Shown: positions 1 through 5,842, counted from the first letter of the stretch. The stretch: DNA of 7,692 bases from Candidatus Zixiibacteriota bacterium (GCA_003641405.1 QNAF01000125.1:1-7692); one strand, 5' to 3'. Notes: a model not told the origin generated them from the letters alone. Numbers and translations: made by a program.

Positions 1-57
1 CAATCTCACTGCTTCAACTTTGAAAGCTCGGTCAAACTGACGACGCTTCTTGGACAT
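1..57 (-). CDS. IS3-family transposase OrfA, N-terminal 19 codons (cut by window edge)
   Basis: The minus-strand reading from ATG 57 gives MSKKRRQFDRAFKVEAVRL, the typical opening of the HTH_Tnp_1 domain of IS3-family OrfA proteins (basic start, then F-x-x-x-F-K-x-E-A-V-x-L). OrfA supplies the helix-turn-helix DNA-binding part of the transposase and is normally joined to the DDE integrase-like OrfB by programmed -1 frameshifting; that part lies outside the window. The start is supported by AGGAGG at 65-70, seven bases upstream. It is too short to be found by length-based gene calling, and the call rests on the sequence motif plus the terminal repeat. Confidence 0.8.
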   Translation of the reverse strand, partial: MSKKRRQFDRAFKVEAVRL

Positions 58-64
58 AAACACA

Positions 65-70
65 CCTCCT
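65..70 (-). promoter_or_regulatory. ribosome binding site of the IS OrfA gene
   Basis: On the minus strand AGGAGG lies 7 nt before the ATG at 57. This near-perfect Shine-Dalgarno sequence fixes the OrfA start. Confidence 0.75.
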
Positions 71-89
71 GATAGAAGTTAACTCTATC
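71..89. repeat. inverted repeat between the IS end and OrfA start
   Basis: GATAG-A-AGTTAACT-CTATC: two 9-base arms (GATAG+AGTT and AACT+CTATC) with one bulged A at 76. In OrfA mRNA it would put a nearly loopless hairpin or dyad directly before the ribosome binding site. It could be an operator or a read-through control element of the IS; this role is inferred. Confidence 0.45.
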
Positions 90-95
90 TTCTCG

Positions 96-2996
96 ATGTG
101 TCCACAATTCGGGGGAGGTTCACTCACCGTCACTGATGCCACTTCCTTATCCAGTCAGGATATAGTTGAAATCGAGGTGGCACCGCAGGATTTGCAAGTG
201 GAGGTGAACGCTGCCATTGAAGACGGACTGCGCTATCTTTATCAGCACCAATGGGCAGACGGAAGATGGCGAGACTATGGGTGTGACGCATCAACCACCG
301 CGATGGCTGTCCTGGCGTTTGAAAACCAGGGCCATCTTCCCATTAATGATTATGATGAGGATATCTATGCTGAGTATGTACAAGCCGGTTTGGACTTTTT
401 GACCTTAAATCTGCGTACTCAGTCAATATCCGTACAAACGTATGGTGACCCGGAAGAAATGGTTGCAGGCAATATGGACGGTAACGGGCTCGGGGTTTAC
501 CCAAATTCCTGCTATACAGGTTATGAAACCGGAATGGTAATTTTGGCTATGGTTGGTTCTGGACCAGACGGATCAACTGCTCCTGATCTGGTAGCTCCAA
601 ATGGTCCCGTCGGGATAGTCGGTCGAACGTACCGCGAGCTGGTCGTGGACATGGTAGACTATTGTGCCTGGGCTCAGAACGAAGCAGGTGGCGGCTACTA
701 CAGAGGTGGGTGGCGGTACAACGCGAACTACCCATCTTCCGACAACTCGGTTTCTCAATGGTCACCCATAGGTATGGAAGCGGCTGAAACCAACTGGGGC
801 ATATCAGCGCCTGACTTTGTCAAGAGTGAGTTGGAGCTGTGGATCAACAACAGTCAGTATCTGTACGGCGGTTACTGGGATGGTGCTTTCAAGTACACAA
901 CCAGTTTTGCTCGCGACGCCATGCCGTCCACTGGGGCAGGTTTATGCGAACTGGCCTACTGCGATATTTCTCAAAGTGATCCGCGTTTTCAACGCGCTTT
1001 GGCATACCTTGAACGCGCATGGGGATCGTCCTATAACCTGGGTTTCTACTACAGCATGTATGGGATCGCTAAGGGGTGCCGAATTGCGGTGGACGATTTC
1101 GGAGAACTGTCTGAGGTGAACTTCATTGGGAGTATTGAGTGGTACCCCGATTACACTCAGCATTTGGTCGCGATACAAAACGCCAACGGTAGTTGGCCTA
1201 CACATACTTGGGGGCAGTACCTTGACGATTCCTGGGCACTGCTGGTACTGCAGAAAACGATAGTAGGAGACCGTCCCGTGGCTATTATCGATGCTCCAAC
1301 ATCAGTGCCGCCTGATTTTCTCTTTGATCTGGACGGGAGCGGCTCCTTTCACATGGATCCAAACTTGGATATTGTTGAGTGGCTCTGGGATTTCGATAAA
1401 TCTGATGGTGTAGACTGGAACAGTCCGGATGCTATGGGTTCAATAGCTGGAGGCGTTAGCTATAGCCTCTTCGGAGCGGTCGCTGATACTTTTGTCGTAA
1501 CCCTCAAGGTGACCGACAATAGTAATCCTGAAATGACCGATATCGCGGAACACATAATAATCGTCAACTTTGAGAACCATCCTCCGATAGCCGACGCGGG
1601 AGGCCCTTACTCGGGCAAAGTAGGCGAGCTGATATGTTTTGACGGTACCGGCTCCGTCGATCCTGATGAAGCCGTGGGAGATTACATCGCTAGCTACGCC
1701 TGGGATATCGATGGCGACGGCCAGTTTGACGACTGTTTTGATGCAATCTGCTGTCAAAGTTGGTCCTACGAATATTCCGGATACATCGGTCTGGAGGTAA
1801 CTGATTCTTACGGTGGTGAGTCGGCGGATACATCATATGTAACGATATATGTTTCAGAGTATGACGTCTATCTGGCTACATCGGACATTTCATTCTCTAA
1901 TCCCAATCCTCAGTCCGGGGAAGCCATAACCATCTCAGCTATCATTCATTGCGGCTTAGCCTCCGATCCCATTATGGATGATGTTCTGGTGAGATTCTAT
2001 GATGGCGATCCCGACGTTACTGTTCATCAAATTGGCGACGACCAGGTAATACTCGGCATGATGGCGGGTGATGCTATCGCGGTCGCGGTCGACTATGTGG
2101 TTGGCGACACGGTACCTCGGGAGATATTTGTAAGGGTCGACCCACGAGATGACATAGAGGAGTACGACGAGGATAACAACGAGGCTATCAAGGTCATAGA
2201 AGCTGTACTACCTGTACCACCCCTAGCCCTGGACATCATACCCGGTTCCTGTCCGAATGTGCTTGATGTGGATTTGACGAAGGTCAGTGACTATTACAAG
2301 CAGGAGCGAGATACCGAGGCGAAAGATCTTGAGGATGAAGTCGGTGTGTTGTTAGTAGCAATACTTGGGACAGATAAGCTCGGGGTCTGGAATGTTGATC
2401 CTGCGACTGTTAGGATCGAACGCTTTTCGCCAATTCGTTCGAAGTACGAAGACGTCAGCACACCAGTCAGTGAAGACGAAGACCCAACCGGTGATCACAT
2501 CAATGAGTGCGAGTGCAATACTGATGGCCCGGATGGCAACCTCGACTTGTTGCTCCAGTTCCGCAAGGTAGATATCATTGCCGCACTCGGCGATGTCTAC
2601 GACAGTACTTATGTTCCGCTAACTCTCACCGGTAATCTATTATGCGGTACACCTTTCGAACTGACCGACTGTGTTCTGATCGTGAATGGTCTGAGGCCGA
2701 TTCCTGAAATGGCATCTAAGAACGGCGACCTACCGCTGTCGTTTGCGGTTGACCAGAACTACCCGAACCCATTCAATCCGAGCACGACATTCAGATGGAC
2801 GATGCCAGAATCCGGCGAATGGGAAGTGTCCGTCTACAATATTACTGGTCAGCTGGTTGAAAAAGCCAGTGGTTTGTCACAGGCAGGAACTGTCGAATAC
2901 GAGTTCCAGGCATCCGGGCTCGCTTCCGGCATGTACTTCTACAGAGTAACTGCTGGTGACAACAGTGAAACCAGGAAGATGATACTGTTGAAGTGA
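96..2996 (+). CDS. multidomain secreted protein (toroid, PKD x2, CARDB, C-terminal sorting domain), 5' end truncated by an IS
   Basis: 966 codons ending in TGA. Residues about 35-390 form an alpha/alpha-toroid of the prenyltransferase / squalene-cyclase-like kind, with repeated Q-x-x-DGxW-like elements (WADGRW at 53-58, NANGSW at 362-367), but no recognisable cyclase active site. Residues 391-492 and 495-587 are PKD-type Ig domains (WDFD at 431; PPIADAGGPY at 496; AWDIDGDG at 535). Residues 589-703 are CARDB-like (VDPRDDIEEYDEDNNEA). Residues 711-866 form a module opening IIPGSCPN. Residues 883-966 are a FlgD-like / type IX-style sorting domain with YPNPFNPST at 889 and a basic ...KMILLK end. 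There is no signal peptide and no Shine-Dalgarno before ATG 96, and residues 1-9 come from the IS terminal repeat, so the native start was probably lost and this copy may be silent. The exported, surface-attached role is inferred from domains; the ligand is unknown. Confidence 0.85.
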   Translation: MCPQFGGGSLTVTDATSLSSQDIVEIEVAPQDLQVEVNAAIEDGLRYLYQHQWADGRWRDYGCDASTTAMAVLAFENQGHLPINDYDEDIYAEYVQAGLDFLTLNLRTQSISVQTYGDPEEMVAGNMDGNGLGVYPNSCYTGYETGMVILAMVGSGPDGSTAPDLVAPNGPVGIVGRTYRELVVDMVDYCAWAQNEAGGGYYRGGWRYNANYPSSDNSVSQWSPIGMEAAETNWGISAPDFVKSELELWINNSQYLYGGYWDGAFKYTTSFARDAMPSTGAGLCELAYCDISQSDPRFQRALAYLERAWGSSYNLGFYYSMYGIAKGCRIAVDDFGELSEVNFIGSIEWYPDYTQHLVAIQNANGSWPTHTWGQYLDDSWALLVLQKTIVGDRPVAIIDAPTSVPPDFLFDLDGSGSFHMDPNLDIVEWLWDFDKSDGVDWNSPDAMGSIAGGVSYSLFGAVADTFVVTLKVTDNSNPEMTDIAEHIIIVNFENHPPIADAGGPYSGKVGELICFDGTGSVDPDEAVGDYIASYAWDIDGDGQFDDCFDAICCQSWSYEYSGYIGLEVTDSYGGESADTSYVTIYVSEYDVYLATSDISFSNPNPQSGEAITISAIIHCGLASDPIMDDVLVRFYDGDPDVTVHQIGDDQVILGMMAGDAIAVAVDYVVGDTVPREIFVRVDPRDDIEEYDEDNNEAIKVIEAVLPVPPLALDIIPGSCPNVLDVDLTKVSDYYKQERDTEAKDLEDEVGVLLVAILGTDKLGVWNVDPATVRIERFSPIRSKYEDVSTPVSEDEDPTGDHINECECNTDGPDGNLDLLLQFRKVDIIAALGDVYDSTYVPLTLTGNLLCGTPFELTDCVLIVNGLRPIPEMASKNGDLPLSFAVDQNYPNPFNPSTTFRWTMPESGEWEVSVYNITGQLVEKASGLSQAGTVEYEFQASGLASGMYFYRVTAGDNSETRKMILLK
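98..122 (-). repeat. IS3-family terminal inverted repeat (left)
   Basis: The minus strand from 122 begins TGAACCTCCCCCGAATTG and ends in TGGACAC, the pattern of the transposase-bound terminal repeats of IS3-family elements. The plus-strand reading of the same bases supplies codons 2-9 of the downstream open frame (residues CPQFGGGS after the ATG at 96). Confidence 0.7.
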
Positions 2997-3173
2997 AATG
3001 GATAGAGATGGTGTCAACGCTTCTTCTTCTTAAGAGGAGTACTAACTTTCGAGATGCCGCCAGGCGTGTTCGACAAACCCGGCACCTTGGCAAAAAGACC
3101 TGGCCGAACAGAGAGTGGTAGGTCAGAGTCGGCTTGAAAAGTTGGCTGCGTATCCGTTAATCGAATAACAGAA

Positions 3174-3201
3174 AACCCCTCGGCTCTAATGCCAAGGGGT
3201 T
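3174..3201 (-). terminator. intrinsic terminator of the sigma / anti-sigma / DUF1573 operon
   Basis: In minus-strand RNA, AACCCCUUGGC and GCCGAGGGGUU form an uninterrupted 11-bp stem (one U-G wobble) around the loop AUUAGA, followed by UUCUGUUAUU. Read on the plus strand, the wobble becomes a C-A mismatch and no U-tract follows, so the hairpin is built for the minus strand. It lies 31 bp past the TAG stop at 3232. Confidence 0.75.
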
Positions 3202-3207
3202 CTCTGT

Positions 3208-3230
3208 CTCGACTGAGAGTGAGTGTCGAG
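3208..3230 (-). repeat. small hairpin directly after the DUF1573 stop codon
   Basis: Minus-strand CTCGAC and GTCGAG form a 6-bp stem around an 11-nt loop, immediately before the terminator hairpin. It may add 3'-end protection or be accidental. Confidence 0.35.
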
Positions 3231-3231
3231 C

Positions 3232-3969
3232 CTAATTTGTCAGACCAAGCTCAGGTGACGTAACAGGTTTCTTGACAGTCCGTTTCACCGGTATCGTGAA
3301 CCGGGTCTCGCTCTCATCGTTCAGTTCTATCGTCAATGATTTCTCGAACGATTCCTCCAGCATGTCCTTGTTAAGTTTCAAGCGAGCTTCGGCTGACTCG
3401 CCGGCTTTAACTTCGCCGGGCAGTTTCAGCTCAAACAGGTCTTGTGGCAGATCAACAAGTTGTACTTCGAGATCTTCTTCCGAAACATTGGTGATAGTGA
3501 ATTCGATCTCGTCCCGGATTGTCTCTCCAAACTGTGAGATGTCCAGCTTGTACGGCTTGATAATGACCGGAAATGTGGAATCCGGTCGCTCAACGACTTC
3601 AGCAATGATGGTCACTTTCTTCTTTTGTGTACCTTCGTTGGTCTCAATTCTCGGTGATTTCTGTATCCGGTGTTTGTAGCGCTTGGTGCTGAGAATTATT
3701 TCAAGCCTGGTGCTGTCGCCGACAGCAAGCTCCTTCTTTTCGAGCGGAGCTTTGGTGCATCCTCAGCCAGGCAGTACTTTGATAATCTTGAGGCTGTCCT
3801 CACCGGCGGCTTTGAGCCAGAAAACGTGAGATATTTTCGCGTGCTGTGGTACGTATCCGAAATTGAACTCGGTCTCGTCGATTTGAAGTAGCGAAGCTGC
3901 GTAGGTCGGACAGATAAGCAGTTGCAAACCCAGAACCAGACCAGCCACGATTGCGATTCGTCTTACCAT
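3232..3969 (-). CDS. DUF1573-family exported protein, candidate selenoprotein (in-frame TGA = Sec69)
   Basis: One continuous frame of 246 codons from ATG 3969 to TAG 3232-3234, interrupted only by TGA at 3763-3765. Residues 1-25 are a signal peptide (MVRRIAIVAGLVLGLQLL, cleavage near TYAA). Residues about 30-130 are a DUF1573-type Ig-like domain (FNFGYVPQHAKISHVF). The family's conserved CGCT motif falls at 69-72 and reads U-G-C-T, with TGA in place of the first Cys. Residues 130-245 form a second Ig-like domain (IIKPYKLDISQFGE). The frame remains open and family-like for 176 codons after the TGA, and Lys/Glu-rich beta-strand character continues without decay, arguing against an old pseudogene. 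A SECIS-like hairpin follows the TGA. AGGAG lies 9 nt before the ATG. It is the last gene of the sigma operon, 70 bp after the anti-sigma gene. Alternatives: a recent TGC/TGT-to-TGA nonsense mutation or a sequencing error. Exported location is predicted; the biochemical role of DUF1573 proteins is not established. Confidence 0.75.
3727..3752 (-). promoter_or_regulatory. candidate bacterial SECIS hairpin
   Basis: In the mRNA, AAGCUCC (3752-3746) pairs perfectly with GGAGCUU (3733-3727) around a 12-nt loop, GCUCGAAAAGAA. Seventeen nucleotides separate the UGA from the loop. The bacterial SECIS rules as I recall them (UGA-to-apical-loop distance 16-37 nt, loop 3-14 nt, a G in the first two loop positions, stem of at least 4 bp) are all met. 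A second perfect 7-bp hairpin (UGCUGUC / GACAGCA, loop GGC, 3727-3711) follows at once but starts too far from the UGA. The element lies inside coding sequence, as is usual in bacteria. Confidence 0.55.
3763..3765 (-). other. in-frame TGA, proposed selenocysteine codon
   Basis: The minus-strand context is CTG CCT GGC TGA GGA TGC ACC AAA, giving L-P-G-U-G-C-T-K. Cys is expected here from the DUF1573 CGCT motif, so TGA sits at one of the family's most conserved Cys positions, with a second Cys two residues on (U-x-C). Other genes in the window terminate at TGA (2994-2996 and 4040-4042), so it is not a sense codon generally. Confidence 0.65.
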
Positions 3970-3978
3970 GTTGCTGTT

Positions 3979-3983
3979 CTCCT
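3979..3983 (-). promoter_or_regulatory. ribosome binding site of the DUF1573 gene
   Basis: Minus-strand AGGAG (within GAAAGGAGAAC) lies 9 nt before ATG 3969. It confirms that translation starts at the signal peptide and not at the internal GTG 3615, which has no comparable site. Confidence 0.65.
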
Positions 3984-4039
3984 TTCAGTATGTCTCATTG
4001 GTGTTATTCGTATCTTTCAAAAGGTCGTTATTATTCCCG

Positions 4040-4711
4040 TCAGGCGCCGTTCGGCCGGGCACCGAATATCTTTTCACCTGCTTGATGCAGCAAACTGCGC
4101 GAAGACTTGACAGTCAGCGGGATGATTTCCGTGGAGAGATCGTCGGGGTTCATCACGTTAAGTGCCGTTACCACCAAGTGTACTTCGTTTGATGATTTCA
4201 GATCAATAATATGTAGACAGCAGGTGGAGTCACAGCCCTTGACATCGACGGCCGCCTCAACCAACCCCAGCGCAAAGAGCATATCGCAGATCATATGGTC
4301 ATCGGTCGCAAGGTTCTTGTCCACCCCTGCGAAAGCCACGTCGTAGCCGACAATGCGATCATATCCGAATGGTATCACTGAGAGGATCGCAAGTACGGCG
4401 ATGGCAACGGCAATACCCACCCCCATACGTCGCCGTCGTGGTAATCCGATGGTTGCCGCCGGAACGTGTTTACGTTTCCGCAGAGCAACTTCTGTCTCAA
4501 CGGTGTGCTTTCGCTCTGATATCGGTACAACATTGAGGGTATCATTCACAGCGGCAGCTTCAAACATCTGATTCAACATCCCGGCAGCTTCAGCGAGGCG
4601 GGCGCAGTCCGGACACTCGGACAGGTGGGCCAGCAGTTCATTATCAGCAGGAGCTGCGGACTCAGTTCGCCTTGATTCCGCCAGTCTGAGTTGAGCTTCG
4701 CGGCAACGCAT
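4040..4711 (-). CDS. zinc-finger anti-sigma factor, single membrane segment
   Basis: 223 aa, ending in TGA. The N-terminus has the ZAS / zf-HC2 layout: C3, then H29-x3-C33-x2-C36 (HLSECPDC), which binds zinc and holds the partner sigma factor in many anti-sigma proteins. A basic stretch PRRRR at 91-95 precedes one hydrophobic segment at about 97-114, giving a cytoplasmic N-terminus and an outer C-terminal domain of about 105 residues. That outer domain has Cys at 142, 160, 164 and 165 (KGCDSTCC) and resembles nothing I recognise. The gene starts 5 bp after the sigma factor stop (TAA-AGGTT-ATG), which suggests translational coupling. By family knowledge it should sequester the upstream sigma factor until a signal is sensed; the signal is unknown, although the cysteines make a redox or metal signal plausible. 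Confidence 0.85.
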   Translation of the reverse strand: MRCREAQLRLAESRRTESAAPADNELLAHLSECPDCARLAEAAGMLNQMFEAAAVNDTLNVVPISERKHTVETEVALRKRKHVPAATIGLPRRRRMGVGIAVAIAVLAILSVIPFGYDRIVGYDVAFAGVDKNLATDDHMICDMLFALGLVEAAVDVKGCDSTCCLHIIDLKSSNEVHLVVTALNVMNPDDLSTEIIPLTVKSSRSLLHQAGEKIFGARPNGA

Positions 4712-4716
4712 AACCT

Positions 4717-5259
4717 TTAGTTTCCTTCCGGAGACCCGGTGGTCTTCTGTGATTTGGATTGTCGGGAAAAACTGAGCAGCCTGTCTCGCATTTTGCGCCT
4801 GGCGCGGAACAACCGGAGCTTAATTGCCCCCTCGGTCTTGTCATAAAGATGAGCCAGTTCTGCAATCGTCCAGTCTTCCAACTCATACAGCGTAACCAGT
4901 GCCTGATCTTCCGCTGAGAGTGCTTTGAAAGCCCGGCTAAGCCAGTGCCTGGCAGCAAGAACATCGACCGGGTTGTCACCTGGCAGGTTCAGTTCGATTT
5001 CCGAGGTCAGTGGTACAAACCGTTTCCACCAGGGCCTTCGAGTTTGGCTTCTGAACGTGTTGACCATGATCCGATAGAACCAGGGGCGAAAAGCGGCATG
5101 GTCGCGCAACTGAGGGAACCCGACACAGGCCGCTACCAGCGCGTCCTGGAACAGATCATCGCCTTGTTCACGGTCACCTATCAGCTTGCGGCAAAACATA
5201 TTAGCTCCGAGATACTCCGGTTCCAAAAGACTCCAGAACAGGTCTTTGCTATCACTCAT
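4717..5259 (-). CDS. ECF-type RNA polymerase sigma factor (sigma-70 family)
   Basis: 180 aa, ending in TAA. Residues about 15-76 are sigma region 2 (DREQGDDLFQDAL at 29-41; FRPWFYRIMVNTFRSQTRR at 57-75), the part that binds core polymerase and the -10 element. Residues about 104-160 are region 4 (FKALSAEDQALVTLYELEDW, then the helix-turn-helix TIAELAHLYDKTEGAIKLRL), which reads the -35 element. The linker is short and regions 1 and 3 are absent, as in ECF sigma factors. The ribosome binding site before ATG 5259 is weak (AATCAAGA). It is first in an operon with the anti-sigma gene, and its promoter is at 5337-5364. ECF sigma factors usually transcribe their own operon plus a regulon. The -35 box found here is housekeeping-like and not the AAC-type typical of ECF promoters, so autoregulation is not evident. 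Confidence 0.9.
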   Translation of the reverse strand: MSDSKDLFWSLLEPEYLGANMFCRKLIGDREQGDDLFQDALVAACVGFPQLRDHAAFRPWFYRIMVNTFRSQTRRPWWKRFVPLTSEIELNLPGDNPVDVLAARHWLSRAFKALSAEDQALVTLYELEDWTIAELAHLYDKTEGAIKLRLFRARRKMRDRLLSFSRQSKSQKTTGSPEGN

Positions 5260-5336
5260 TCTTGATTAAGACGCTTTCGCTGAAGGTTCGGTTACACCAA
5301 TCTGGTACTTTTTGTTGCCGGAAATTCCACTGTTGA

Positions 5337-5364
5337 ATTATCGGGTATATATCAAAGAAGTCAA
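5337..5364 (-). promoter_or_regulatory. sigma-70-like promoter of the sigma-factor operon
   Basis: Minus strand: TTGACT (5364-5359), 16-bp spacer, GATAAT (5342-5337). Each box matches the consensus at five of six positions. The predicted start is near 5330, leaving a leader of about 70 nt to ATG 5259. Confidence 0.5.
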
Positions 5365-5383
5365 CTTCTCAGGACGTCACGTC
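5356..5383. repeat. two adjacent palindromes over and beside the sigma-operon -35 box
   Basis: AGAAGT-CA-ACTTCT (5356-5369) covers the -35 box TTGACT. Three bases further comes GACGT-C-ACGTC (5373-5383). Outer arms AAGAAG (5355-5360) and CTTCTT (5383-5388) are also complementary. The position fits an operator for a dimeric regulator, but no regulator gene of that type is in the window. Confidence 0.4.
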
Positions 5384-5388
5384 TTCTT

Positions 5389-5633
5389 ATAGCAGAGCCG
5401 TTGACAATCGGTGGTACTGATCTGTCGGTGCTGATTGACGTACTGTCTATAAACCCTGTTGCACTATGTTAAAGAATTGCGACGGGACACTTAACCGAAC
5501 GCCGTAGCAATCGGACAATATTCGAACCACAAGAAGTGACCGCCTGATGCAGGGATAACCGTTTTTTGTTGTGCCGCAAGAGGTTCGCTCGTTTTTGTAA
5601 AATAAGCGGAGACAGGCAGAACAAGAATTTTGG
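5389..5633. other. intergenic stretch without recognisable gene
   Basis: No coding frame with start, ribosome binding site and protein-like composition is visible on either strand. A TTGACA at 5401-5406 lacks a -10 box at usable spacing. A T6 run (5562-5567) follows only a 4-bp stem, so it is not a credible terminator. Distal regulatory sites or a small RNA cannot be excluded. Confidence 0.5.
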
Positions 5634-5662
5634 TTGACATCCAGGTGGTTTTAGACTATATT
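5634..5662 (+). promoter_or_regulatory. strong sigma-70-like promoter for the secreted protein gene at 5843
   Basis: TTGACA (5634-5639, perfect), 17-bp spacer, TATATT (5657-5662, five of six), followed by an A/T-rich discriminator. The predicted start is near 5669, giving a leader of about 174 nt. Confidence 0.75.
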
Positions 5663-5741
5663 TTTAACTTAAAGAGTTACGTGCGCATAGGATTACACGC
5701 TACGGTTTCAAGTAAGGCTCCCCACCGCCTTGCCACACGTT

Positions 5742-5753
5742 TTACAATTGTAA
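5742..5753. repeat. perfect 12-bp palindrome TTACAATTGTAA
   Basis: It lies about 80 bp downstream of the -10 box, in the leader, and shares its last two bases with the terminator hairpin. It may be a protein operator or an RNA stem. Confidence 0.4.
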
Positions 5754-5777
5754 CCCTGGTTGTGATTCAGGGTTTTT
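5752..5777 (+). terminator. intrinsic terminator hairpin inside the leader of the 5843 gene
   Basis: AACCCTG (5752-5758) and CAGGGTT (5768-5774) form a perfect 7-bp stem with a 9-nt loop, and five consecutive T (5773-5777) complete it. It sits between the promoter and the ATG of the same gene, so it would stop transcription early unless bypassed. Confidence 0.55.
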
Positions 5778-5831
5778 GTCGTTACTGCAGCGTGTGAAAA
5801 TATGCAAGATGAAGTTACACTATCCACAATT

Positions 5832-5836
5832 GGAGG
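5832..5836 (+). promoter_or_regulatory. ribosome binding site of the secreted protein gene
   Basis: GGAGG is 6 nt before ATG 5843. It selects this start over the in-frame ATG at codon 10. Confidence 0.75.
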
Positions 5837-5842
5837 AAGGTA

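Larger units (their letters stand above)
1..122 (-). mobile_element. left end of an IS3-family insertion sequence (rest lies outside the window)
   Basis: Read on the minus strand, the sequence starts at 122 with TGAACCTCCCCCGAATTG and continues with TGGACAC. This resembles the usual IS3-family terminal repeat, which begins TGAAC/TGTAC, has a C-run, then an A/T stretch and TGGACA. It is followed by a short leader, a strong ribosome binding site and an OrfA-like start codon at 57, the spacing expected of an IS3 left end. The outer boundary is most likely 122; 126 (TGAGTGAACC) is possible. The other end and the target-site duplication are not visible. The element sits at the 5' edge of the plus-strand gene and appears to have truncated it. 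Confidence 0.8.
2997..3231. other. convergent intergenic region
   Basis: It separates the 3' ends of two converging transcription units. The half next to the plus-strand gene has no clear intrinsic terminator or gene. The half next to the minus-strand operon contains two hairpins (3174-3201 and 3208-3230), annotated separately. Confidence 0.6.
5669..5842 (+). ncRNA. structured mRNA leader with internal terminator (possible attenuator)
   Basis: The transcript between the promoter and ATG 5843 can form AAGGC/GCCTT (5714-5731), a self-complementary TTACAATTGTAA (5742-5753), and a terminator-like hairpin (5752-5777). CACACG (5734-5739) and CGTGTG (5791-5796) can enclose the last two. I recognise no known riboswitch class. 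A cis-regulatory RNA is an inference from the structure plus the premature terminator. Confidence 0.35.

Noticed and set aside
3054..3137. 27-codon plus-strand ORF after the large gene
   Set aside because: The AGGAG is about 15 nt from the ATG, and there is no recognisable protein motif.
3232..3615. Separate gene starting at GTG 3615
   Set aside because: It would begin in the middle of a continuous DUF1573-like frame, with no ribosome binding site and no signal peptide; the TGA-spanning reading explains it better.
3272..3679. 135-codon plus-strand open frame opposite the DUF1573 gene
   Set aside because: It is Ser/Arg-rich, has no ribosome binding site and resembles no protein family; it is the antisense shadow of the minus-strand gene.
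3763..3765. TGA read as Trp (alternative genetic code)
   Set aside because: TGA ends at least two other genes here (2994-2996, 4040-4042), no other long frame carries internal TGA, and the expected residue is Cys.
4662..4979. Minus-strand ORF overlapping the sigma and anti-sigma genes
   Set aside because: It is an out-of-frame shadow of two clearly recognisable genes.
5540..5567. CCTG-ATG-CAGG hairpin followed by T6
   Set aside because: The stem is only 4 bp and is separated from the T-run by 8 nt, so it is not a convincing terminator.
5460..5580. GGTTCGAAT on the minus strand, like a tRNA T-loop
   Set aside because: No acceptor stem, D-arm or anticodon stem can be formed around it.
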